Shown here in pieces: positions 1 to 9,038 of a DNA stretch of 64,000 nt. Origin of the DNA: Paucidesulfovibrio gracilis DSM 16080 (GTDB lineage Bacteria; Desulfobacterota; Desulfovibrionia; Desulfovibrionales; Desulfovibrionaceae); contig NZ_FUYC01000003.1 in NCBI RefSeq assembly GCF_900167125.1, positions 62,001 to 126,000 of the forward strand, given 5' to 3'. The translations under genes and the position numbers were made by a program. Under the pieces are notes generated by a model that ran no database searches, was not told the DNA's origin, and saw only the letters and a program-made list of their open reading frames with translations. Numbering within the stretch: the stretch's first letter is position 1; each line of letters opens with the position of its first letter.

Positions 1-1298
1 TTGGTGGCGATTCCTTCGGTGCGGTCCGCGTTTTCCGAGTTTTGGCGGATGGATTGGGTCATTTCCTCCATGCTGGAGGCGATTTCCTCCACCGATGCTG
101 CCTGTTCTGTTGAGCCTTGGGCCACGGATTGGGAGGTTGCGGAAAGCTCTTCGGATCCGGATGCGAGATTGTCGGCCGAAGCCAGCACTTCGGATACCAC
201 TCCACGGAGCCGATGGGTCATGCTGTTGAGCGACTGGACCAAACGGCCCACCTCGTCGGTTTGCCGGACCTCCATTTCGACGCTGAAATCGCCTTCGGCC
301 ATGGCCACGGCAAAGTCAACCCCTTGGTTGACTGGACGGGTGATGGCCCGAGCAATGGAAAGAGCCAGGCCGATGCCCATACCTAAACTGAACAGCGAGA
401 TGACTATCAGCAGGATTCGCGAATTAGCGATCGTGCCGTCCATGCTTTTGATCTGGGCCGTGTTGGCTGCCACTGCCAGGGAACTGACGCTTTCTCCCTT
501 ATCGCGCATAAGGGGGAGCAGCTCGGCACGTTCCTGCTCCAGTCCGCGAAATTCACGGATGGTATTAAAATATTGCTCTGTGAGGTCTTGCAGTTCCCTG
601 GTTAGCGTCCTGGCACTGCCCGAGACCTGGCCGCTGATGGCTTTTGTGGCCTGGGTGATGCCGATGAGCTGGGTTTCTGCTTTGTCCAAACGCGTTATGT
701 CGCGATCATCCAGAAAATGGGAAACCTGCAACCGTGCAGTCTGGAATCCTTGGTACAGCGTTTCTATCTTGCGTGATTGGTCGTACAGCCCGGCAAGGGT
801 ACGAATGGAAGCGCCCCGGTCGAGTGCCTCCTGAAAACGCTGGGCGTATTCTTCATCAAGCGCCTTGGCCAAGTCGTGAACCCGAGAACCGATCTGGGTT
901 ACTTCAACGTTTTTCTTCTGAAAAGAGGTTTGAATCTGGTGAAGCGACTGGAGCGCTGTTTCGTATTCTTCGGCATTTTCTTGAATACGCAGCAGACGGG
1001 TTCGGTCGGCGGCTTCATCCGTCAGCGCGGCGGCTTTACCTGCTGCTTCACGCAGTGCATTGATTTCGTCCGTGAACGTGTTCAGGTGCGTTTCGTCATC
1101 CTGCCAGAGATAGTAAAGGATGGCGACACGCCCGTTCAGCATGTGTTGGACTATACGGGCATTTTCGCGGGATACATCAACGCCGTTGGAGACCCGGCCC
1201 TGGGCAAGGAATGAAACTCCGGAGACTGTGGCCGTAAGAAGCAGAACAATGCCAAAACCAATACCGAGCTTGAGTCCGATGGAGAGATTCTTAAACAT
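1..1298 (-). CDS. Methyl-accepting chemotaxis protein (C-terminus cut by left edge)
   Basis: About 432 N-terminal residues are visible. They begin MFKNLSIGLKLGIGFGIVLL, a first membrane segment, followed by a long helical periplasmic sensor region. A second membrane segment lies near residues 289-312, then a HAMP-like stretch (ITRPVNQGVDFAVAMAEGDF) and the start of the signalling coiled coil (LSATSQSVAQGSTEQAASVEE). This is the layout of a transmembrane chemoreceptor that signals to CheA/CheW. The start codon at 1298 has a GGGGG ribosome site upstream. The conserved signalling tip lies outside the window and the ligand cannot be guessed. Confidence 0.9.
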   Translation of the reverse strand, partial: MFKNLSIGLKLGIGFGIVLLLTATVSGVSFLAQGRVSNGVDVSRENARIVQHMLNGRVAILYYLWQDDETHLNTFTDEINALREAAGKAAALTDEAADRTRLLRIQENAEEYETALQSLHQIQTSFQKKNVEVTQIGSRVHDLAKALDEEYAQRFQEALDRGASIRTLAGLYDQSRKIETLYQGFQTARLQVSHFLDDRDITRLDKAETQLIGITQATKAISGQVSGSARTLTRELQDLTEQYFNTIREFRGLEQERAELLPLMRDKGESVSSLAVAANTAQIKSMDGTIANSRILLIVISLFSLGMGIGLALSIARAITRPVNQGVDFAVAMAEGDFSVEMEVRQTDEVGRLVQSLNSMTHRLRGVVSEVLASADNLASGSEELSATSQSVAQGSTEQAASVEEIASSMEEMTQSIRQNSENADRTEGIAT

Positions 1299-1362
1299 TA
1301 ATACCCCCGGCTGTGTGTGCGAGGTCGCCCCAGGGGGGTGGGACGGCGTTATCGTATGCGGT

Positions 1363-1785
1363 TCAGGCTTCAGCGCCGAACATATCCTTTAGCCATAGCG
1401 GAATGCGCACGGGACGTCCTTGTGGGTTGACGCAGGCGTGCTCGGTCATTCCCGTAGCAAGCAGAATCCGTCTGTCCTTATCGAACATTTCGTAGGAAAA
1501 CTTAAGAGATGCGCGGTTCCAATTCGAAATAACACAACGCAGGGCGATGCAATCGTCATAGCGTGCCGGCGATCGGTAGCGGCATTGGGCCTCCCGGATG
1601 GGAAGCAGAAAACCACGCCGTTCCACTTCGGCGTAGCTCATGCCTCTTTCTCGAATGAATTGGCTTCTGGCCCGTTCGAACAGATGGAGGTATTCCGCAT
1701 AGTAGAGCACCCCCATTGTGTCCGTTTCGCCGTAGGAGATGAAGTGTTCATACCATGTTTCCGGACTCGTGGTGTCGCAGGACAT
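1363..1785 (-). CDS. Acyl-CoA thioesterase, YbgC/4-hydroxybenzoyl-CoA thioesterase type
   Basis: The 140-residue protein has the single hot-dog fold of the YbgC family. The catalytic region reads YGETDTMGVLYYAEYLHLFE, which keeps the Asp and the G-x-x-Y-x-x-Y-l-x-x-F-E pattern of these enzymes. It should hydrolyse a short or aromatic acyl-CoA in the cytoplasm; the substrate is unknown. The ATG overlaps the stop codon of the upstream mutase gene (TAATG), so the two are probably translationally coupled. An in-frame extension upstream runs through the mutase gene and is not real. Confidence 0.85.
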   Translation of the reverse strand: MSCDTTSPETWYEHFISYGETDTMGVLYYAEYLHLFERARSQFIRERGMSYAEVERRGFLLPIREAQCRYRSPARYDDCIALRCVISNWNRASLKFSYEMFDKDRRILLATGMTEHACVNPQGRPVRIPLWLKDMFGAEA

Positions 1786-2993
1786 TATTCGTCCCCCAGT
1801 TGCCGCAGGGTCCAGGGCAGGAGGTCGTGTCCGTGGTCCAGAAGCAGACCCGCGGCATCGGCCTGGGCTTCGCTGAATTGGGGAGCGCCGGATTCCCGGC
1901 AACCCGGAAACTGGAGAAGGAAGGGAACGGGATCCGTCGTGTGCGTGCGTTCCACGATGGGCGTGAAATGGTCGCAAGCCGCGATCCAGGCAATGTCCTG
2001 GCCGGCCAATGCCTCGCGGAGCGGGCCGACCACGCGGGCATCGAAGCGCCGCATTGCTTCCACCTTGTCTGCGGCGATGCCGGAATGTCCGCATTCGTCC
2101 GGTGCCTCGATATGCACAAAAACGAAATCGCCCCGTTGGAGATATTCCAGGGCCGCATCCACTTTCCCCTGGTAATTGGTATCCAGCAATCCTGTGGCTC
2201 CTTCCACTTCGAGGACTTCCATGCCGGAAGCAAGGCCCAGTCCTTTGATCAGATCGACTGCCGAGATCACGGCTCCCTGAAGGCCAAAGGTCTCGGCAAA
2301 ATCCGGCAGCTGAAGCGGGCGTCCCTGTCCCCATGGCCAGATGGAGCGCGCCTTGCTGGAATTATCCGGACCGGCCAGGAACTCCGCGGCCTTGTGAACC
2401 AATCGGTTCAATTCCGGGCTGGCGGCAAAGGCGGACACATCGTCGGCAATGCTTTTGTTGGTCAAGTCATGCGGCGGATTGACGTATAGCTTTGCATCCG
2501 CCGTGGCTGCTCCGTTCTTTTGGATCAAAAGATGCCGATACTGAACCCCGGTCACAAAAGAGTAGGTTGCATCGCCCAGTTCGGCCTGCATATGTTCAAT
2601 TAGCGGTGCAGCCTGTTCCGTGGTGATGTGCCCGGAGGAATAATCCAGCATCACGCCCTGCGGCGTCAACTCCGTTAGATTCACAAGATTCATGCGCCAG
2701 ATCAGATCGTCCGGGTCGAACCGTAAGCCTTGTGCCGCGGCTTCAATGGGACCGCGTCCCGTGTGATGGCGGGCCGGGTCAAAGCCCAGCAGGGACATGT
2801 TGGCCGTATCGGATCCTGGTGCCATGCCATGGGGGATGGTTTTGCACCGGCCCAAGATGCCGGTCCGGGCCAATTCGTCAAGATAGGGAGTCTCCGCGGC
2901 CTCTATGGGAGTTCGGCCTCCAAGTTCTTCCAGGGGCCAATCGCCGAAGCCGTCGGCGATGAGAAAAACGACCTTGCTTGCTTTGGGCGGCAT
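1785..2993 (-). CDS. ApgM-type phosphoglycerate mutase-like protein, candidate homoserine kinase
   Basis: The 402-residue alkaline-phosphatase-fold protein resembles archaeal-type cofactor-independent phosphoglycerate mutases. DGFGDW near residue 14 supplies a metal ligand. PGSDTANMSLLGF near residue 60 carries the nucleophile serine. HIEAPDECGHSG and CDHFTPIVERTHTTDPVPF supply the remaining metal ligands. The gene follows homoserine dehydrogenase by 27 bases and precedes a thioesterase. A subgroup of this family, placed next to threonine genes in genomes lacking thrB, has been proposed to be homoserine kinase. The position here fits that role, but a glycolytic mutase function cannot be excluded from sequence. 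A GAGGAG site precedes the ATG. Confidence 0.85.
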   Translation of the reverse strand: MPPKASKVVFLIADGFGDWPLEELGGRTPIEAAETPYLDELARTGILGRCKTIPHGMAPGSDTANMSLLGFDPARHHTGRGPIEAAAQGLRFDPDDLIWRMNLVNLTELTPQGVMLDYSSGHITTEQAAPLIEHMQAELGDATYSFVTGVQYRHLLIQKNGAATADAKLYVNPPHDLTNKSIADDVSAFAASPELNRLVHKAAEFLAGPDNSSKARSIWPWGQGRPLQLPDFAETFGLQGAVISAVDLIKGLGLASGMEVLEVEGATGLLDTNYQGKVDAALEYLQRGDFVFVHIEAPDECGHSGIAADKVEAMRRFDARVVGPLREALAGQDIAWIAACDHFTPIVERTHTTDPVPFLLQFPGCRESGAPQFSEAQADAAGLLLDHGHDLLPWTLRQLGDE

Positions 2994-3020
2994 GATTGAA
3001 ATGCTCCTCGGCTGCTCGGG

Positions 3021-4307
3021 TTACATGATGCGGTAATGCACTGTAGATTTGACGGTAAAGTCCATGGCGTCGATGTCGGCGATGACCCGGCGCATGGCCT
3101 CGGCGCTGGCGTCGTGGGTGATGAATACCACGGAGACGGAACCGTTTTCGCTGTCGCCCTTTTGCACTGCCTGGGCAATGGATACTCCGTTGTCGGCCAT
3201 GGCCTGGGCGATGCTGGCCATGACGCCTGTGCGGTCTTCCACTGTGGCGCGCAAGTAGTGCATGCATACGGCTTGATCCGGGGGAAGAATTTGTGCACGA
3301 GCCATGGGCGCGTTGCGGAATCCCGTGTTGTCCGGGTGCTCGGGACCACGGATGAGCGCCATAATATCGGAGAGGACGGCGGAACCCGTCGGCAGGTCTC
3401 CGGCTCCCTGGCCGTGCAGCATGACCGGGCCTACGGCGTTGCCTGTCAAGCGGATGGCATTGTAGTTGCCGCCCACCCGGGCCAGCAGATAGGTGTAGCG
3501 GACCAGAGCGGGAAATACGCCCGCTTCGATGCGCCCGTTGACCTGTCTGGCTTCGGCAATGAGTTTGATGCGGTAGCCGAACTCCCTTGCATAGGTAATG
3601 TCCTGGGGAGTTACGCCGGTGATGCCGCGGACAGGCAATTCTGTAAGGGGGTAATCCAATCCAAAGGCCAAGCGGATGAGTACTACGAGTTTATGCGCGG
3701 TGTCGTGTCCCTCGATGTCCAGGGTGGGGTCGGCTTCGGCATAGCCCAGATCCTGGGCCTGGCTCAACGCCGTGTTGAATTCCAGGCCGTTGACCGTCAT
3801 CTCAGAGAGTATGTAGTTGGCCGTTCCGTTAAGAATGCCGACCACTTCGGAGATGCGGTCCCCGGCCAGCGCCTCGCGAAATGTGGCTATGGTGGGAATG
3901 CCTCCGGCGACGCTGGCTTCGTAGAACAGACCCAGACCTTTTTCCGCAGCCAGGGCAAAAAGTTCGGTGCCGTGTTCGGCGAGCAGATGCTTATTTGCCG
4001 TAACCACGTGCTTGCCCGCATTGAGGGCAGCGGTAATGAGGCGGCGCGGAGCTTCCACGCCGCCCATGAGTTCCACTACGATGGATACGTCGGGATCGTC
4101 GATCAGTTCGGCGGGGTCCGCCGTGAAAGAGGCTTCTGAGCCGGGGGAGGCGGCGCGGACCTTATTCAGATCGCGCACAAGCACCTTGCGGATGGCGATT
4201 TGACGCCCCAGACGGCGTTCGATCCAATCACTGTTGGATTCCAGGATCTTGGCCAGTCCTGACCCCACGGTGCCGAATCCGGCGAGGCCGATGTATACCG
4301 TTTCCAT
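3021..4307 (-). CDS. hom: Homoserine dehydrogenase
   Basis: The 428-residue protein reduces aspartate semialdehyde to homoserine with NAD(P)H, the branch point to threonine and methionine. The N-terminal Rossmann motif GFGTVGSG is at about residues 9-16. The catalytic segment AEADPTLDIEGHDTAHKL holds the conserved Asp and Lys. Residues about 350-420 form an ACT domain (RATVEDRTGVMASIAQAMAD), the usual site of feedback control by threonine. The start lies two bases after the stop of the upstream aminotransferase gene, so the genes form one operon. It is a stand-alone enzyme, not fused to aspartate kinase. Confidence 0.97.
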   Translation of the reverse strand: METVYIGLAGFGTVGSGLAKILESNSDWIERRLGRQIAIRKVLVRDLNKVRAASPGSEASFTADPAELIDDPDVSIVVELMGGVEAPRRLITAALNAGKHVVTANKHLLAEHGTELFALAAEKGLGLFYEASVAGGIPTIATFREALAGDRISEVVGILNGTANYILSEMTVNGLEFNTALSQAQDLGYAEADPTLDIEGHDTAHKLVVLIRLAFGLDYPLTELPVRGITGVTPQDITYAREFGYRIKLIAEARQVNGRIEAGVFPALVRYTYLLARVGGNYNAIRLTGNAVGPVMLHGQGAGDLPTGSAVLSDIMALIRGPEHPDNTGFRNAPMARAQILPPDQAVCMHYLRATVEDRTGVMASIAQAMADNGVSIAQAVQKGDSENGSVSVVFITHDASAEAMRRVIADIDAMDFTVKSTVHYRIM

Positions 4308-4309
4308 TC

Positions 4310-5521
4310 TTACCCCTTGGCAAAGAATCGTTTGAGATTGCGGCAGGCTTGGTTCGTGCGGTGACGGTTTTCCACAAACGCGAATCGGACGTGGTCGTCA
4401 CCGTAGGCGCCGAATCCCAAGCCGGGAGCCACAGCAACTTCCGCTTCACGAATCAGCATTTTGGAAAATTCCACGGAACCCATTTTTTTGAATTCGTCAG
4501 GAATTTCCGCCCAGAGGAACATGGTGGCCTTGGGCGGAGTGACCTCCCAACCGGCGCGGTTCAGTCCTTCGCACAGGGCGTCTCTGCGATCCTGGTAGAT
4601 ATCCATGATGCCACGCACGGCCTTGTCCATATCTTCTACGCAAAACTGCGGATCATCGCCCAGGTCACCGGCCAGGGCGCAGGTGGCCGCGATCTGAATG
4701 GGATTGTAGATGCCGTAGTCCAGATAGCTTTTGATCCGGGTGAGCGCCTGAACCATGTCTTTGTTACCGCAGCAAAAGCCCACGCGCATGCCTGCCATGG
4801 AATAGCTTTTTGTCATGGAGAAGAATTCCACGCCGACATCCATGGCTCCGCGGGCCTGAAGAAAGCTCGGAGCTTCGTAGCCGTCGAAGGTGAAGTCTGC
4901 GTAGGCCAAGTCATGAATGACGTAAAGGTCGTGCTCTTTGGCGAAATCCACGATACGCTCAAAGAACGGAATGTCGGCGCATACCGTTGTGGGGTTGTGC
5001 GGATAGTTGATGATCAGCAACTTGGGCTTGGGCCAGGTGTGGCGAATGGCGGTTTCCAAGTCCTCGAAAAAGTCCCTGTCCGGGCCGATGGGAACGCGGC
5101 GTACGTCGGCTCCGGCGATGATGGAGGCATACGGATGGATGGGGTAGGCCGGATCCGGTGCCAGCACCACATCCCCGGGGCTGAGCATGGCCAGGGCCAG
5201 GTGTGCCAGGCCTTCCTTGGCACCCATGGTCACGCAGGTTTCCATGTCCATGTCCAGTTCCACGTTGAAGCGCCGTTTGTACCATCCGGTAATGGCCTTG
5301 CGCAGCCCCTTGATGCCCTTGGAGGCGCTGTAGCGGGAGTTGCCGGGCTTGTAGGCGGCTTCGGCAAGCTTGTCCAAAATGGGTTTCGGGGTGGGAACGT
5401 CCGGGTTGCCCATGCCGAGGTCCACAATGTCCACGCCGTCCTGGCGCATCTTGTGCTTCAGTTCGTTGACCGTGGCAAAGACATATGGGGGAAGGCGGTG
5501 TACCCGAGCAAATTGCTGCAT
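4310..5521 (-). CDS. PLP aminotransferase, AlaC-like (alanine/aspartate family)
   Basis: The 403-residue fold-type I aminotransferase closely resembles E. coli AlaC as I recall it: [13 protein letters not shown] at the N-terminus, [25 protein letters not shown], the PLP-lysine segment [17 protein letters not shown], and [11 protein letters not shown] near the end. Family members move amino groups between alanine or aspartate and 2-oxoacids. The chosen ATG is preceded by AAAAGGAGC; a longer in-frame start exists but would run through the leader hairpin. The gene heads the operon with hom and the mutase-like gene, so transamination linked to aspartate-family synthesis is likely. The exact substrate is uncertain. 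Confidence 0.9.
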   Translation of the reverse strand: MQQFARVHRLPPYVFATVNELKHKMRQDGVDIVDLGMGNPDVPTPKPILDKLAEAAYKPGNSRYSASKGIKGLRKAITGWYKRRFNVELDMDMETCVTMGAKEGLAHLALAMLSPGDVVLAPDPAYPIHPYASIIAGADVRRVPIGPDRDFFEDLETAIRHTWPKPKLLIINYPHNPTTVCADIPFFERIVDFAKEHDLYVIHDLAYADFTFDGYEAPSFLQARGAMDVGVEFFSMTKSYSMAGMRVGFCCGNKDMVQALTRIKSYLDYGIYNPIQIAATCALAGDLGDDPQFCVEDMDKAVRGIMDIYQDRRDALCEGLNRAGWEVTPPKATMFLWAEIPDEFKKMGSVEFSKMLIREAEVAVAPGLGFGAYGDDHVRFAFVENRHRTNQACRNLKRFFAKG

Positions 5522-5800
5522 ATCCTGCTCCTTTTCTCGGTTCAGGGAATGATGTTGAATTGGTATACTTATCCGGCGGATCACCCGTGTGTCAAAGGGG
5601 AATTCCGTTTCAGGGGGCATACCCCCCGAAAGGGTGAGCCGTTCGAAGGCCGCACCGGCGGAAAGAGAGGCGCAAAGCGTGGCTCTTCTTGACCTCCCGC
5701 ATCGAATTCTTTAGCCTTCAAAACTTTCCTGGAAGAAGTGTCCAGGAGGGTTTGCAACACATCCCGGCACCGCTGGAATCCGTAGAGGAGAAAAACAATT
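5522..5800. other. Divergent intergenic region with a strong hairpin
   Basis: These 279 bases separate the minus-strand aminotransferase operon from plus-strand ilvE. A hairpin at 5608-5631 has a GGGGG/CCCCC core extended by TTTC/GAAA. Read on the minus strand the one mismatch becomes a G-U pair, so the structure is more stable in the aminotransferase leader, about 87 bases before its start. CACCC at 5582-5586 and GGGTG at 5632-5636 could form an outer stem. There is no U-run, so it is not a simple terminator. Confidence 0.4.
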
Positions 5801-6724
5801 ATGGTGCAGAAATCCGAAACAATCTGGTTCGACGGCAAGCTGGTTCCCTGGGACGAAGCCAATGTGCATGTCCTGACCCACGCCCTACATTATGGAACAT
5901 CCGTATTTGAGGGTATTCGGGCCTATGAGGGGACCAACGGCAAGTCCGCGGTGTTTCGTCTTCAGGAACATATGGATCGCCTGGTGGACTCCGCCAAGAT
6001 CATCGGCCTGGATCTGAAATATAACAGCGAGCAGTTGACCGAGGCGACCATTCAGACCCTGGAGTCCAATGGACTCAAGGAGGGCTACATCCGCCCCTTG
6101 GTTTTCGTCGGCGCGGGCGCCATGGGAGTGCATCCCGGGGCGAACCCCTTGCACGTGTGCATCGCGGCCTGGCCGTGGGGGGCGTATCTCGGCGAGGAAG
6201 CCTTGGAAAAGGGCATTCGCGTAAAATGTTCCTCCTTTACCCGGCACCACGTGAACGTCATGATGACCAAGGCCAAGAGCGGCGGCAACTATGTCAACTC
6301 TGTGCTGGCCAAGACGGAAGCCGTTGCTGACGGGTATGACGAAGCCGTTATGCTTGACCCTCAGGGCTATGTTGCCGAAGGGACGGGCGAGAACCTTTTC
6401 ATGGTCAAGGACGATGTCATTTATACTCCCCCGCTGCATAACGTGCTGGGCGGGTTCACCCGCGACTCCGTGATTACGCTTGCCGGTGATTTGGGCTACG
6501 AGGTGCGGGAAATCACCATGGGCCGTGATATGCTCTACATCGCGGACGAAGTGTTTTTTACGGGCACTGCTGCGGAAATCACGCCGGTGCGTGAAGTGGA
6601 CCGCCGGGTCATTGGTGAGGGCAAGGCCGGTCCTGTGGCCAAGCTCCTGCAAACCGAGTTCTTCCGCATCGTCAAAGGGGAGAACCCCGATTACGCCCTG
6701 TGGTTGCACGAGTACGAAATCTGA
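5801..6724 (+). CDS. ilvE: Branched-chain amino acid aminotransferase
   Basis: This 307-residue fold-type IV aminotransferase carries out the last step of valine, leucine and isoleucine synthesis. It shows the family markers [18 protein letters not shown] near the N-terminus, the PLP-lysine segment [29 protein letters not shown], and [12 protein letters not shown]. The ATG is preceded by a GAGGAG site. It is transcribed away from the aminotransferase-hom operon, and the length is normal for the family. Confidence 0.97.
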   Translation: MVQKSETIWFDGKLVPWDEANVHVLTHALHYGTSVFEGIRAYEGTNGKSAVFRLQEHMDRLVDSAKIIGLDLKYNSEQLTEATIQTLESNGLKEGYIRPLVFVGAGAMGVHPGANPLHVCIAAWPWGAYLGEEALEKGIRVKCSSFTRHHVNVMMTKAKSGGNYVNSVLAKTEAVADGYDEAVMLDPQGYVAEGTGENLFMVKDDVIYTPPLHNVLGGFTRDSVITLAGDLGYEVREITMGRDMLYIADEVFFTGTAAEITPVREVDRRVIGEGKAGPVAKLLQTEFFRIVKGENPDYALWLHEYEI

Positions 6725-6731
6725 TGATCAA

Positions 6732-6758
6732 CCGGGGAGGGCTTTTCCCCCTCCCCGG
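6732..6758 (+). terminator. Strong stem-loop between ilvE and dnaX
   Basis: A perfect 10-base-pair stem (CCGGGGAGGG with CCCTCCCCGG, 7-base loop) lies eight bases after the ilvE stop. It has no following T-run, so it may be an attenuator or an RNA-end stabiliser rather than a full intrinsic terminator. Confidence 0.5.
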
Positions 6759-6797
6759 ACTTCCGGGACCGCCCGGACCGGTCCGGAGAACCTCTGA

Positions 6798-8633
6798 ATG
6801 AGCATCTCAAGCCTCACTGCCAAATATCGCCCGCAGACCTTTGCCGAAGTGGCAGGGCAACAGGCGATCAAAACCATTTTGTCGCGTGCCGCTGCGGAGA
6901 ATCGCGTGGCTCCGGCATATCTTTTTTCCGGGACGCGGGGCGTGGGCAAGACAACCATTGCCCGCATTTTCGCCAAGGCGCTGAATTGCGTGAACGCGCC
7001 TACAGCCGAACCCTGCAATGAATGCTCCCGCTGCCGGCAGGCCACCGCCGGCGTCTTTCCCGATGTGATCGAAATTGACGGTGCATCGCACAACAAAGTG
7101 GAGGATGCCCGCAGCCTCAAGGAGGACATTGGATACGCCCCTCTGGAAGGGCGATACAAGGTCATCATCATTGACGAAGCCCATATGCTCACGGTGCAGG
7201 CTTTTAACGCGTTATTGAAGACGTTGGAGGAGCCGCCACCGCGCGTCACCTTCATCATGGCCACTACGGAGGTGCGCAAGTTCCCGGCCACCATTGTTTC
7301 CCGATGCCAGCATTATGTCTTTCAAATGTTGTCGCAACGGGAGCTTTGCGAGCACTTGACTGGAATCTTGGACCTTGAAGGCCTTCAATACGATGCCGGA
7401 GCACTGGAAATTATTGCAAAGCGTGGCGCAGGAAGCGTCCGCGATTCCATGTCCCTGCTCGGGCAGGCCTTGGCCTTGACCCAGGGCGTTCTGCGTGAGG
7501 AAGATGTTCGGTCCTTTTTGGGATTGGCCGGGCAGGATGTGTTTTTCTCCCTGATGCAGGCTATTCATGACCGTGATCTCGTGGCCGTTGAGCAGGTTTT
7601 GCGCGGGGTGTTGGATCAGGGGTTGGACCTGGGGTTTTTCCTGCGCGAGCTTGCCGGGTGCTGGCGGAATTTGTTTTTGCTGCGTCAGGCAGGAGAATCC
7701 GCCTTGGGATTACTCAATTTCTCAAGCGATGACGCCAAGGCATGGCTCGAATGGGCCGGGCGGTTTCAACCTGCACAAATTCATGCTTCCTGGCAAATGA
7801 CGTTGGAGGGCCAGCGGCGGGTCATGACCAGTATGGAACCGGCTATGGCCCTGGAATTGCTGTTACTCAACCTGGCGTCGCTGCCTGATCTGCTGGATCT
7901 TGAATCTCCTTCCGCGCCGCTTCCCGGCCCGGTTCGATCCAATGCGGCGGGTGTACCGCAGGAAGGGGCGGCTCCGGCACAGCCGTCAAACGGTCCCGGA
8001 GGTCGGCCTTCCAACGCCGCGGGATCCACAAAAACGCAGCGTGCCGGACATAAGGAATCAGCTTTTTCGTCCGCTCCAGAGAGCGGTAGAGGCGAAAGCC
8101 CCCGCGGGTCCGCTGGCAGGAACCGTGAAACCAGCTCCGTGGAGGAGGAATCCGAGCCGCCGGGGCTAGCCGCAACGCCGGAAAATCCGGCGGCTGAGAC
8201 AAGGGCAGGGAAAACGTATGTCGACCCGGACCTCGGGGGGGACGTTTTGTCGCGTCCCTTTGTCGCCCCCGGACCTCCTTCCTGGAAGGGATTTTGTGAT
8301 TATCTGAAGGAGAGAAACGGCGATAGCGACTTCAGCACCACCAATTTACACGGTGTATCGGGGACGTTTGCCGAAGGGACATTGCTGATGCATTGTCCCA
8401 ATGCCTTCATGGGCGACAGGTTGCGCCGAGGAGAATGCGGCAAAGCGTTTCGTAAACTTTTTCATGAGTATTTTGGGCCAGATGCGCAGTTTCGTCTTGA
8501 GGTGGATGATGGCCTGGCGGCCATGACCAATCAGGAACGGGTCAAAGAGATTGGGGAACACCCGGCGGTGCGTCGGGTCTGTGATCTTTTTGACGCCTCG
8601 GTCAAAGAGGTGCTTCCGCGCAATCTGGCTTGA
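6798..8633 (+). CDS. dnaX: DNA polymerase III subunit gamma/tau
   Basis: The 611-residue clamp-loader ATPase loads the sliding clamp at replication forks. The AAA+ domain has Walker A GTRGVGKTTIAR near residue 45, a zinc module (CNECSRC), Walker B IIDEAHML and sensor SRCQHYVF. Residues about 370-470 form a low-complexity Pro/Gly/Ser/Glu linker. The C-terminus resembles tau domain V (LMHCPNAFMGDRLRRGE). I saw no AAAAAAG slippery site, so a separate gamma form by frameshifting is not evident. ybaB and recR follow, a common replication/repair cluster. Confidence 0.97.
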   Translation: MSISSLTAKYRPQTFAEVAGQQAIKTILSRAAAENRVAPAYLFSGTRGVGKTTIARIFAKALNCVNAPTAEPCNECSRCRQATAGVFPDVIEIDGASHNKVEDARSLKEDIGYAPLEGRYKVIIIDEAHMLTVQAFNALLKTLEEPPPRVTFIMATTEVRKFPATIVSRCQHYVFQMLSQRELCEHLTGILDLEGLQYDAGALEIIAKRGAGSVRDSMSLLGQALALTQGVLREEDVRSFLGLAGQDVFFSLMQAIHDRDLVAVEQVLRGVLDQGLDLGFFLRELAGCWRNLFLLRQAGESALGLLNFSSDDAKAWLEWAGRFQPAQIHASWQMTLEGQRRVMTSMEPAMALELLLLNLASLPDLLDLESPSAPLPGPVRSNAAGVPQEGAAPAQPSNGPGGRPSNAAGSTKTQRAGHKESAFSSAPESGRGESPRGSAGRNRETSSVEEESEPPGLAATPENPAAETRAGKTYVDPDLGGDVLSRPFVAPGPPSWKGFCDYLKERNGDSDFSTTNLHGVSGTFAEGTLLMHCPNAFMGDRLRRGECGKAFRKLFHEYFGPDAQFRLEVDDGLAAMTNQERVKEIGEHPAVRRVCDLFDASVKEVLPRNLA

Positions 8634-8717
8634 CTTTGCGGCATGGGTCTGGAAACAACGCCATGAACCACCCCCGGGCAAGTCCCGGTGTGTAGGAAAC
8701 CATACGCTGGAGGAACA

Positions 8718-9029
8718 ATGAAAGGCATGAATGATATGATCCGCCAGGCGCAGATTATGCAGCGCAAGATCGCGGACACCCAGGAAAAACTGAAGACCCA
8801 GGAAGTGGAGGCCACTGCCGGAGGCGGCATGGTCCGCGTTAAGTGCACCGGTGGACAGGAAATTTCTGAAATCGTCATTGACCCCAGTGTGGTGGAGAGC
8901 GGCGATGTGGAAATGATCCAGGATCTCGTTCTGGCCGCTGTGAATGAGGGATTGAAGCAGTCCAAAGAAATGATGGAGCAGGAAATGGGTTCCATCACTG
9001 GTGGGCTGAACATCCCCGGTTTGTTTTAG
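8718..9029 (+). CDS. YbaB/EbfC family nucleoid-associated protein
   Basis: The 103-residue protein begins MKGMNDMIRQAQIMQRKIAD. The conserved core TAGGGMVRVKCTGGQEISEIVIDP and the tail segment VNEGLKQSKEMMEQEMG are typical of YbaB. These dimeric proteins bind DNA and usually sit between dnaX and recR, as here. The start was chosen for its GGAGGA site; an in-frame upstream start lacks one. Confidence 0.95.
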   Translation: MKGMNDMIRQAQIMQRKIADTQEKLKTQEVEATAGGGMVRVKCTGGQEISEIVIDPSVVESGDVEMIQDLVLAAVNEGLKQSKEMMEQEMGSITGGLNIPGLF

Positions 9030-9038
9030 AGGCAGGCC

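Noticed and set aside
1-834. Long plus-strand open frame at the left edge
   Set aside because: It is the antisense shadow of the chemoreceptor; its sequence is Ser/Arg/Trp-rich with no family motif.
5645-5700. GGCGCAAAGCG-like string resembling the core of a c-di-GMP riboswitch upstream of ilvE
   Set aside because: The preceding GNRA hairpin, the AAACC segment and the downstream receptor stem are missing, so it does not fold as a c-di-GMP-I aptamer.
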